A program made the position numbers and the translations under genes. Below are positions 36,658 through 43,316 of a stretch of DNA of 64,000 nt, piece by piece (the stretch's first letter is position 1; each line of letters begins with the position of its first letter). The stretch is from Flavobacterium ichthyis (GTDB lineage: Bacteria; Bacteroidota; Bacteroidia; Flavobacteriales; Flavobacteriaceae): positions 186,001 to 250,000 of the forward strand of contig NZ_JAABLM010000001.1 in assembly GCF_009915155.1 (NCBI RefSeq), written 5' to 3'. The notes beneath the pieces were generated by a model. That model was not told the origin of the DNA. It ran no database searches and saw only the letters and a program-made list of their open reading frames with translations.

Positions 36658-36676
36658 AAAAGAAAGTTAATTTTTA

Positions 36677-36706
36677 CAAAAATAAATTTTTCAACTGCAG
36701 TACAAA
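36677..36706 (-). promoter_or_regulatory. Promoter of the DUF3857 operon
   Basis: Minus-strand TTTG (36703-36706) is followed after 18 nt by TATTTTTG (36677-36684), 19 nt before the ATG at 36657. Confidence 0.7.
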
Positions 36707-36772
36707 GGCATTATGCACAAAATTTCTCGTTCAAAATCACTTTTAACATTCATCTTATTATTCTTTTTTATA

Positions 36773-36780
36773 TAAATTTG
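36773..36780 (+). promoter_or_regulatory. -7 element of the metal-binding lipoprotein gene
   Basis: TAAATTTG lies about 40 nt before the ATG at 36822 and matches TAnnTTTG. No TTTG or TTG is found at the usual distance upstream. Confidence 0.5.
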
Positions 36781-36821
36781 CAATTGAACTCTTGAAAGAA
36801 CATTTTAATTTATTGAATATT

Positions 36822-37376
36822 ATGAAATTATCTAAATCTTTATTTGCTTTAGCGCTTTGCGGAATGATGTTCGTGAGCTGTAAAAATGAAGTAAAAACAG
36901 AAACACCTGAAGGAACTCCGGTTGATACAACTGCTGTTGACACTTCGAAAGTAACGGCCGAAAATCTTGAAACAGCTTCTTTTAAAATTGACGGAATGAC
37001 TTGTGCGATGGGTTGTGCCAAAACAATTGAAAAAAAATTAGCATCGCTTAACGGTGTTCAAAAAGCTACGGTAGATTTTGAAACCAAATCTGCCAATGTA
37101 GAATTTGATGCTGCGAAACAAACGCCAGAAACCATTCGCGAAACGGTTGAAGCTGTTGCTGGTGGTGATACTTACAAAGTAACCGAAATGCGTTCTTCTG
37201 GCGAAAAAGCGATGGTTGACAAAGAAAAAGAGAAGAAAAAAAATAAAAAAGCAGGCAAAAAATCTACTGATAAAGCCGCCTCTTGTCATGAAACTAAAGG
37301 AGCAGAAGCTAAAGGTGGTTGTTGTGCGGGAAAAAAATCTTGTGCCTCTGAGGACAAAAAACCAACGACAACCTAA
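36822..37376 (+). CDS. Lipoprotein with heavy-metal-associated (HMA) domain
   Basis: The 184-residue protein has a lipoprotein signal with Cys20 (MMFVSC), a linker rich in Thr, then an HMA fold with KIDGMTCAMGCAKTIEKKLA. The metal motif is Cys-x3-Cys, not the classical CxxC. A lysine-rich stretch follows (KEKEKKKNKKAGKKS), and the C-terminus has six cysteines in short clusters (SCHETK, GGCCAGKKSC). It probably binds a soft metal such as copper in the envelope. I chose the ATG at 36822, because the upstream TTG would add residues before the signal peptide. Confidence 0.85.
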   Translation: MKLSKSLFALALCGMMFVSCKNEVKTETPEGTPVDTTAVDTSKVTAENLETASFKIDGMTCAMGCAKTIEKKLASLNGVQKATVDFETKSANVEFDAAKQTPETIRETVEAVAGGDTYKVTEMRSSGEKAMVDKEKEKKKNKKAGKKSTDKAASCHETKGAEAKGGCCAGKKSCASEDKKPTTT

Positions 37377-37396
37377 TTTTTCTAATCAAAATTCAT

Positions 37397-37428
37397 AAAA
37401 AAAGAGAACCATTTCGTTCTCTTTTTTT
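37397..37428. terminator. Shared bidirectional terminator
   Basis: A 13-bp stem AAAAAAAGAGAAC (37397-37409) with GTTCTCTTTTTTT (37416-37428) lies between the convergent HMA lipoprotein gene and gldD, and reaches the gldD stop codon. Confidence 0.88.
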
Positions 37429-37985
37429 TATTTCCATTTTAAAGTTTCCATTATTTTTTTGACGTCTTCACGCAAATAATTTGCGGCAGGTAAAATAGAG
37501 TCAAAATTGGGTTTTGCATAAAAATAAACTGAACCATTGACAAAATGTTTGGTGCTGTCGGTGGCATAAAACAAGGCGTTCGTCGCCGCATTTCCACCAA
37601 CGCGATACATCATTCCATACACTTTATCATCCGGATTTACAAAGGGTCGCTCTACAATATCGTCCGCTTTAATTGTATGTTTGTAAGTTAATTGTTGTGC
37701 ATCGAGAAGATGGGTTTCAACATTTCCGGTGATGGGTTTATAAGTCAAATAAATCGTGGCTTTCATCTTTGGATAATTGATAGTAAAGTCACAGTTTCCC
37801 TTATTATTGACAACTGAAATTGTATTTCTATCAAATGTAAACGGACAATTTTCGTCAAATATTTCGTATTGAGCAAGAGGATATTCCAGCCTTAAATGAC
37901 CAGCAGGTTTAGGAATTGCGTCATCCTTACATGAAAAAAACGCTGTTGCCAATAATAATAAAACGAAGATTTTTTTGCGAAACAT
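37428..37985 (-). CDS. gldD: Gliding motility lipoprotein GldD
   Basis: GldD is a lipoprotein needed for gliding motility in Flavobacterium johnsoniae, where gldE and gldD lie together. The 185-residue protein has a lipoprotein signal (AFFSC, Cys19) and the family start KPAGHLRLEYPLAQYEIFDE, with CDFTINYPKMKATIYLTYKP later. It follows ssb by 1 nt, so no gldE lies between them. Presence of gldD suggests that the organism glides or once did. Confidence 0.92.
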   Translation of the reverse strand: MFRKKIFVLLLLATAFFSCKDDAIPKPAGHLRLEYPLAQYEIFDENCPFTFDRNTISVVNNKGNCDFTINYPKMKATIYLTYKPITGNVETHLLDAQQLTYKHTIKADDIVERPFVNPDDKVYGMMYRVGGNAATNALFYATDSTKHFVNGSVYFYAKPNFDSILPAANYLREDVKKIMETLKWK

Positions 37986-37986
37986 T

Positions 37987-38412
37987 TTAATAATTGTCGT
38001 CGTTATTTTGAGACGAGTCGTAATGTGCGGTTTTCACATCTACCGAAGAACCTTGTTTTCCTTGGTCAATTTCTTTTTTAGTCTGGAGGAAAGTAAACTC
38101 TGTTACCTGAATTTCGGTGGTATATTTGGTAACTCCTTCATCTGTTTGCCACTGTCTGGATTTAATTCTACCTTCCACGTATATTTTGTCTCCTTTTGAA
38201 AGATATTTCTCGCAAATTTCAGCTGCTTTATTTCGCACCACAAGATTGTGCCACTCTGTTGAGGCAATCTTTTCGTTGGTTTGCTTGTTGATATAAATTT
38301 CGTTTGTAGCCAATGGAAATCTGCCAATGCAATTTCCGCCGTCAAAATAGTGCATTTTCACATCATCGCCTAAATGCCCTATTAAAATCACTTTGTTTAA
38401 TGTACCGTTCAT
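37987..38412 (-). CDS. ssb: Single-stranded DNA-binding protein
   Basis: SSB coats single-stranded DNA during replication and repair. The 141-residue protein has an OB fold (LNKVILIGHLGDDVKMHYFD, EWHNLVVRNKAAEICEKYLS, GDKIYVEGRIKSRQWQTDEG). The acidic tail ends SSQNNDDNY and does not have the usual DDDIPF-like hydrophobic end. This may be a secondary SSB or have altered partner binding. It lies 69 nt after mutY and 1 nt before gldD. Confidence 0.93.
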   Translation of the reverse strand: MNGTLNKVILIGHLGDDVKMHYFDGGNCIGRFPLATNEIYINKQTNEKIASTEWHNLVVRNKAAEICEKYLSKGDKIYVEGRIKSRQWQTDEGVTKYTTEIQVTEFTFLQTKKEIDQGKQGSSVDVKTAHYDSSQNNDDNY

Positions 38413-38449
38413 CTTTTTTTAATCTTTCGTGGGAAAATTAGTAAACCTT

Positions 38450-38457
38450 CAAATTTA
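38450..38457 (-). promoter_or_regulatory. -7 element of ssb
   Basis: The minus strand reads TAAATTTG, a TAnnTTTG match, in the 69-nt gap between mutY and ssb. A TTTA is present where the -33 box is expected. ssb-gldD may have its own promoter. Confidence 0.45.
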
Positions 38458-38481
38458 GTAATTTTACCGAACCTAAAAATA

Positions 38482-39522
38482 TTATTGTTCTTTTTTTTGA
38501 AGAAAATTGAAAATTATCACAGGAAAAGGGTATAAATCTATTGATTCCCAACTTATTGCGTTAGAAATCGTCCCGTTTACTTCAACTTTAAAAAACCTTA
38601 TATATAAGGACTGGTGTGTTAACTTATGCAAAATTGGAATTATAGTTAAAGGAATTATCTTCTCAATTTCGTATTCTGAACCAAATTTTTTATGAATTTC
38701 ATGACTTATATACGAATCATTTTCAAGGTTTTCAAGTTCTAAAAGAGGAAATTCGTAGAGATTTTGCCAAATTCCCTTTCCTGTTCTTTTTTGGATGACA
38801 GTGTTTTTTAAATTATCTTCAAAAACCAAATAATTAAAGTAGCGGGATTTTGGTTTTATTTTTTTCGATTTCACTGGAAGTTGTCCTATTTTATTTTTGG
38901 CGAAAGCCAGACAACCAGATTGAAGGGGACATTGTTGACAATCTGGATTTTTTGGCACACATTGAAGTGCCCCAAATTCCATGATAGCTTGATTGAAAAT
39001 GGCTGGATTGTTCTTCGGGATAAGTAAATTAGCGAGTTCAGTAAATTCTTTTTTGGCTTTCGGTTGAGAAATATCAGTTTCGATATCAAAAAAACGGGCC
39101 AGTACTCTGAAAACATTTCCGTCAACAACAGGAACGACTTCGTTGTAACTAAAAGATGCAATTGCAGCAGCAGTATATTCACCAACACCTTTTAAAGTAA
39201 GTAAATCTTTATAGCTTGCTGGAAAATTTCCTTTTAAGTCTTGAGCGATAAATTTTGCAGCTTGGTGTAAATTTCTGGCACGTGAATAATATCCTAGACC
39301 TTGCCAAAGTTTGAGCACTTTTTCTTCTTCGGCGGAAGCCAAATCAAAAACGGTCGGAAAATTTTCGGCGAAAGCCAAAAAATAAGGCAAACCTTGGACT
39401 ACTCGCGTTTGTTGCAAGATAATCTCAGAGAGCCAAATTAGGTATGGATTAGTGGTGTTTCTCCAAGGTAAATCACGTTTATTTTGCAAATACCACTGAA
39501 TTAGCACATTAGAAAAATTCAT
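38482..39522 (-). CDS. mutY: A/G-specific adenine glycosylase MutY
   Basis: MutY removes adenine mispaired with 8-oxoguanine. The 346-residue protein has a helix-hairpin-helix (LKGVGEYTAAAIASF), the catalytic Glu33 (LSEIILQQT) and Asp134 (VVDGNVFRV). Four iron-sulfur ligands follow at Cys188, Cys195, Cys198 and Cys204 in the C-x6-C-x2-C-x5-C pattern. The C-terminal NUDIX-like domain recognises 8-oxoG. The start at 39522 is standard, and a TACTTTTG element precedes it at 39540-39547. It is divergent from the HU/IHF gene. Confidence 0.95.
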   Translation of the reverse strand: MNFSNVLIQWYLQNKRDLPWRNTTNPYLIWLSEIILQQTRVVQGLPYFLAFAENFPTVFDLASAEEEKVLKLWQGLGYYSRARNLHQAAKFIAQDLKGNFPASYKDLLTLKGVGEYTAAAIASFSYNEVVPVVDGNVFRVLARFFDIETDISQPKAKKEFTELANLLIPKNNPAIFNQAIMEFGALQCVPKNPDCQQCPLQSGCLAFAKNKIGQLPVKSKKIKPKSRYFNYLVFEDNLKNTVIQKRTGKGIWQNLYEFPLLELENLENDSYISHEIHKKFGSEYEIEKIIPLTIIPILHKLTHQSLYIRFFKVEVNGTISNAISWESIDLYPFPVIIFNFLQKKEQ

Positions 39523-39581
39523 GGGAAAAAATTGGTTTACAAAAGTAAAAGTTTATGTTATTAAATTTTAATCAATTAAGG

Positions 39582-39613
39582 TTGAAATATTGTTTTTTTA
39601 ATTCATATATTTG
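39582..39613 (+). promoter_or_regulatory. Promoter of the HU/IHF gene
   Basis: TTG (39582-39584) is followed after 21 nt by TATATTTG (39606-39613), a strong Bacteroidota promoter, 42 nt before the ATG at 39656. Confidence 0.75.
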
Positions 39614-39655
39614 CACACTCAAAAAATTACACATTAAAATTAAATACGAAAGAAA

Positions 39656-39952
39656 ATGACGAAAGCAGATATCGTTGCTAAAATTTCTGAAAAATTAGGC
39701 CTTGAAAAAGGTGATGTTCAGGCAACAGTGGAATCATTCATGGACGAGGTTAAAAACTCTTTGGAAACAGGTGACAACGTTTACTTGAGAGGTTTCGGAA
39801 GTTTCATCATTAAAACCAGAGCTGAGAAAACTGGTAGAAATATTTCTAAAAATACTACAATTAAAATTCCTGCTCACAACATTCCTGCTTTTAAACCTGC
39901 AAAAGTGTTTGTAGAAGGAGTAAAAACGAATACTGAAGCAAAAGTAAACTAA
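39656..39952 (+). CDS. HU/IHF-family DNA-binding protein
   Basis: Such proteins bend DNA and organise the nucleoid. The 98-residue protein has the family pattern: MTKADIVAKISEKLGLEKGD, LRGFGSFIIKTRAEKTGRNI and KIPAHNIPAFKPAKVFVEGV. It is slightly longer than HU (90). It is preceded by a clear promoter and followed after 26 nt by the 30-residue basic protein, with a shared terminator. HU and IHF subtypes cannot be told apart here. Confidence 0.94.
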   Translation: MTKADIVAKISEKLGLEKGDVQATVESFMDEVKNSLETGDNVYLRGFGSFIIKTRAEKTGRNISKNTTIKIPAHNIPAFKPAKVFVEGVKTNTEAKVN

Positions 39953-39978
39953 TTTATTAATCACTAAAATCTTGTATT

Positions 39979-40071
39979 ATGCCAAGTGGTAAAAAAAGAA
40001 AAAGACATAAGGTAGCAACGCACAAACGTAAAAAAAGAGCGAGAGCTAACCGTCACAAAAAGAAAAAGTAG
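39979..40071 (+). CDS. Conserved 30-residue highly basic protein
   Basis: The ORF starts MPSGKKRKRHKVATHKRKKR and ends KKKK. Twenty of 30 residues are Lys, Arg or His, with no acidic residue. Its length, composition and place between HU/IHF and a ribonuclease suggest an RNA- or ribosome-associated protein, like the tiny Thx-type proteins. I recall near-identical short ORFs in other Bacteroidota but cannot name the family with certainty. The stop codon lies within the stem of the transcription terminator (40057-40091). Confidence 0.72.
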   Translation: MPSGKKRKRHKVATHKRKKRARANRHKKKK

Positions 40072-40094
40072 TCTCACTACTTTTTCTTTTTTTT
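40057..40094 (+). terminator. Terminator overlapping the end of the 30-residue ORF
   Basis: A 15-bp stem AAAAAGAAAAAGTAG (40057-40071) with CTACTTTTTCTTTTT (40077-40091), loop TCTCA, is followed by T residues. The left arm encodes the last four lysines and the TAG. Confidence 0.88.
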
Positions 40095-40230
40095 AAAGAA
40101 ACATTTAAAGTTCATTGACATCGGAAATTTTTGAAACAATTATTGAAGTTTTAAATCACTTTAGTACCAAAAATTTCCACCGGGTAAAAAACTTTACCTT
40201 ATTAATTAATGTTTAATCCATCCTTGTTTA

Positions 40231-40265
40231 GTTGAGAGTTAAAAGCAGTTAGTTGAGAGTTTCTC
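40231..40265. repeat. Five 7-bp repeats upstream of the RNase G gene
   Basis: GTTGAGA, GTTAAAA, GCAGTTA, GTTGAGA and GTTTCTC follow without gaps. The rest of the 246-nt spacer (40072-40317) holds the terminator above and no other recognisable feature. Confidence 0.55.
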
Positions 40266-40317
40266 TACCAACATTTGCTTAAAAAAACTACAACCACCTT
40301 GGATAAAAATTTACAGT

Positions 40318-41862
40318 GTGAACAAAGAACTGATCATCAGGTCCGGTTCGGATGCGGTAGATTTTGCCTTATTAAAAGATGGAAAACTAGTTGAATTACA
40401 TAAAGAAGAGGAAAAAAGCAATTTTCAGGTGGGTGATATTTTTATTGCAAAAATACGCAAACCCGTTGCCGGACTAAATGCTGCTTTTGTAAATGTAGGC
40501 TTCGAAAAAGATGCTTTTTTACATTACCATGATTTGGGTCCTAACCTTACTTCTCAATTAAAATTCATTAAACTTGTTAGCACAGGTAAACTAAAAGATT
40601 TCTCCCTTAAAAATTTTCCTTTTGAAAAAGAAATAGACAAAGACGGGCAAATTACCGATGTAATTAGTGCCAATCAATCTATTTTAGTACAAGTGGTGAA
40701 AGAACCAATTTCCACCAAAGGCCCTAGAATTAGCTCAGAGCTTTCTCTTGCAGGCCGTTTTATAGTACTTGTTCCATTTTCTGAACGCGTTTCCATTTCC
40801 CAAAAAATTGAAACCAAAGAAGAAAAAGAACGGCTGAAAAGATTAGTACAATCTATCAGACCAAAAGGATTCGGTGTTATTGTAAGAACAGTAGCCGAAG
40901 GCAAAAAAGTAGCCGAACTAGACAAAGATTTGCAGAACCTGCTTAGCAGATGGACTGCAATGTGTAAAAAATTACCAACTGCTCATCATCCCTCAAAAGT
41001 TTTAGGAGAACTTAATCGAGCTTCTTCTATTTTACGTGACGTATTTAACGACACCTTTACGGGGATTCATATAGATGATGAAGAGTTGTACCAACAAACA
41101 AAAGATTATTTGGAAGAAATTGCTCCATCCAAACAATCCATCGTAAAATTTTATCAGTCGAAAGACACGCCAATCTTCGAAAAATACAGTATCGAACGAC
41201 AAATCAAAACCTCATTTGGTAAAACAGTTTCAATGAGCAAAGGTGCTTACTTGATCATTGAACATACCGAAGCCCTGCACGTGATAGACGTTAACAGCGG
41301 CAACCGCTCCAATAAAGCTTCTAATCAAGAAGAAACCGCACTCGAAGTGAATTTAATTGCTGCTGCAGAAATTGCCAGACAACTCAGGCTTCGTGATATG
41401 GGCGGAATTATTGTGGTAGATTTCATTGACATGTCTAATCCCGAAAATCGCAAAGTTTTATATGATTTTCTCCGTGAGGAAATGAGCGACGATAAAGCCA
41501 AACATAAAATACTTCCACCAAGTAAATTTGGATTGGTACAAATTACCCGACAAAGGGTAAGACCGGAAGTAAATATTAAAACACGAGAAGAAGACCCTAA
41601 CAACGAAAATGGTGAAATTGAAGCACCAATTCTTATCGTTGACAAAATTTCTTCGGATGTGGAAAGATTATTAAAAAGTCATAAAAAATTAGTGCTCAAT
41701 GCACATCCTTTTGTGGCGGCTTATATTACCAAAGGATTTCCCTCTTTACGTTCAAAATGGTTTTTCGAACATAAAAAATGGGTAAAAATAATTCCTCGAG
41801 ACGCTTATACTTTTCTCGAATATCATTTTTACGACAAAAATGGGAATAAAATAAAAGATTAA
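40318..41862 (+). CDS. rng: Ribonuclease G/E family endoribonuclease
   Basis: RNase G/E enzymes cut single-stranded RNA in rRNA maturation and mRNA decay. The 514-residue protein has an S1 domain (VGDIFIAKIRKPVAGLNAAF), the catalytic metal motifs HVIDVNSGNRSNK and GGIIVVDFIDMSNPENRK, and TRQRVRPEVN. The CPxCxGxG zinc-link found in E. coli RNase E and G is missing and replaced by NIKTREEDPNNENGEIEAP. The large C-terminal scaffold of RNase E is absent. It starts with GTG at 40318. A terminator follows. Confidence 0.92.
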   Translation: MNKELIIRSGSDAVDFALLKDGKLVELHKEEEKSNFQVGDIFIAKIRKPVAGLNAAFVNVGFEKDAFLHYHDLGPNLTSQLKFIKLVSTGKLKDFSLKNFPFEKEIDKDGQITDVISANQSILVQVVKEPISTKGPRISSELSLAGRFIVLVPFSERVSISQKIETKEEKERLKRLVQSIRPKGFGVIVRTVAEGKKVAELDKDLQNLLSRWTAMCKKLPTAHHPSKVLGELNRASSILRDVFNDTFTGIHIDDEELYQQTKDYLEEIAPSKQSIVKFYQSKDTPIFEKYSIERQIKTSFGKTVSMSKGAYLIIEHTEALHVIDVNSGNRSNKASNQEETALEVNLIAAAEIARQLRLRDMGGIIVVDFIDMSNPENRKVLYDFLREEMSDDKAKHKILPPSKFGLVQITRQRVRPEVNIKTREEDPNNENGEIEAPILIVDKISSDVERLLKSHKKLVLNAHPFVAAYITKGFPSLRSKWFFEHKKWVKIIPRDAYTFLEYHFYDKNGNKIKD

Positions 41863-41892
41863 ATCTGAAAATAATTTTCAGGTTAAACCAAT

Positions 41893-41930
41893 AAAAAACC
41901 GCCATTCTAACCAGAACTGGCGGTTTTTTT
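41893..41930. terminator. Bidirectional terminator between rng and the serine hydrolase gene
   Basis: A 12-bp stem AAAAAACCGCCA (41893-41904) with TGGCGGTTTTTT (41918-41929) and an inner TTCT/AGAA step lies between the convergent genes, with T runs on both strands. Confidence 0.9.
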
Positions 41931-41957
41931 ATTTCAAATTTTTCACTTACGTAAAAT

Positions 41958-43259
41958 TTACTCGCGTTTCAATTTCATCTCCATGCCACCCTGAATGATG
42001 GTCATGAAATCCCCTTCAAAAACCAATTCTAATCCAGCTGTATCAAAGTTAAACCGATTATCTGCCAAAGGATTTAACGGAAAAGAATCTTGACCAGTTG
42101 CTTGGCAAATCAAAACTCCATCTTCTTCCTTAATCGAAATTTTCATCGGAAAATTAGTATCAGAGTAAACGCCTTCGTATTTTTTTAAAACCGAAACGTC
42201 AACAGCTACCGAAGTCAAATTTGGAAAACGGTAAGGCATTTTGTAATAAATGCTCAAAATCCCTACCACAATGTCGTTCATTGGGTAAGATTGCCCATTT
42301 TGAACTAAAGCAATTGCCAATTTTTCTTTTGGATAATAACCTAAAGTTGACGTAAAATTTTCAATTCCGCCGTTGTGCCCGTAAAATTTTCTTTCGCCGA
42401 AAGGCATCACCATCAAACCACGACCAAAACCTTTTTCAACTTCCATCATGGCTTGTAACGATTCTGGTTTTACTAATTTCCCAGAAAAAAGTCCGTGGGC
42501 AAACAGTGTTAAATCTGCTGGAGTTGACACAATATTTCCGGCTCCACCAGGAATTGACATATCTTCCTTATTCGCTATTTTCCATATTTTGCCGTCATTT
42601 TGATAAGAAAAAACCTCTGTATTTTTACCTTTAGCGACAAAAGTATTTTGCAATTTCAGTGGCGTTGTAATTCTGTTTTTCAAATTTTCTTCGAAAGATT
42701 TTTTAGTCAAATCTTCAATAATCCAACCCAAAATAATATAATTCGAGTTGCTGTATTCTGCTTTTTCCCCAGGTTGAAAACGCGATTTGCCCAATTTGAT
42801 TTTTTTCATCAATTCCTGACGGGTTTTGGGTGCTTTTGCAAAAGCGGGATAATCGTCAAAATCAGTAATGCTAAAAATACCGCTGGAATGATTCATCAGG
42901 TTTTCAATTGTAATATTTTCAGAATTTTCAATCGTGGGATAAAATTTAGACAACTTGGTTTCGGCCGTTAATTTTTTTTCATCAATCAATTGTTGAATCA
43001 TAGTAGCCGTAAAGGTTTTGGTAATGGAACCTATTTTATAAACCGAAGATTTATCGGCTTTCCATTTTTTTTCCACATCAGCAAAACCATAATTTTTTTC
43101 AAAAACTATGTTGTTGTTTTCTCGAATAGCAACGGCTCCCATAAATTTATTATTCGCCGACAAAAAAGTAAGCAAACTATCAATTTTACCAAATTTATCA
43201 TTGGATTGCCCAAACACATTCAGCGAAAGCGCCACAAAAAATAAGGCAAGTTTTTTCAT
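41958..43259 (-). CDS. Serine hydrolase of the class C beta-lactamase/PBP family
   Basis: The 433-residue exported protein (signal peptide 1-17) has the three motifs of the fold: SITK (Ser78, Lys81), YSN (Tyr169-Asn171) and HNG (His294-Gly296, replacing KTG). The HxG form is common in non-beta-lactamase members such as D-aminopeptidase, esterase and EstB-like enzymes, so antibiotic resistance should not be assumed. A C-terminal domain of about 90 residues (KKYEGVYSDTNFPMKISIKE) resembles the lipocalin-like DUF3471. It is 57 nt downstream of polA. Confidence 0.87.
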   Translation of the reverse strand: MKKLALFFVALSLNVFGQSNDKFGKIDSLLTFLSANNKFMGAVAIRENNNIVFEKNYGFADVEKKWKADKSSVYKIGSITKTFTATMIQQLIDEKKLTAETKLSKFYPTIENSENITIENLMNHSSGIFSITDFDDYPAFAKAPKTRQELMKKIKLGKSRFQPGEKAEYSNSNYIILGWIIEDLTKKSFEENLKNRITTPLKLQNTFVAKGKNTEVFSYQNDGKIWKIANKEDMSIPGGAGNIVSTPADLTLFAHGLFSGKLVKPESLQAMMEVEKGFGRGLMVMPFGERKFYGHNGGIENFTSTLGYYPKEKLAIALVQNGQSYPMNDIVVGILSIYYKMPYRFPNLTSVAVDVSVLKKYEGVYSDTNFPMKISIKEEDGVLICQATGQDSFPLNPLADNRFNFDTAGLELVFEGDFMTIIQGGMEMKLKRE

Positions 43260-43316
43260 TTTTAAAAAAAGATATTTTTAAACAAAACGATATTTTTTTG
43301 ATTTTATTGAATTAAA

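Noticed and set aside
12784..40265. CRISPR array
   Set aside because: The periodic tracts have 7- or 8-bp units without spacers. No repeat-spacer array or cas gene is present in the window.
41958..43259. Calling the serine hydrolase a beta-lactamase resistance gene
   Set aside because: The third motif is HNG, not KTG, and a lipocalin-like C-terminal domain follows. Many members of this fold are peptidases or esterases.
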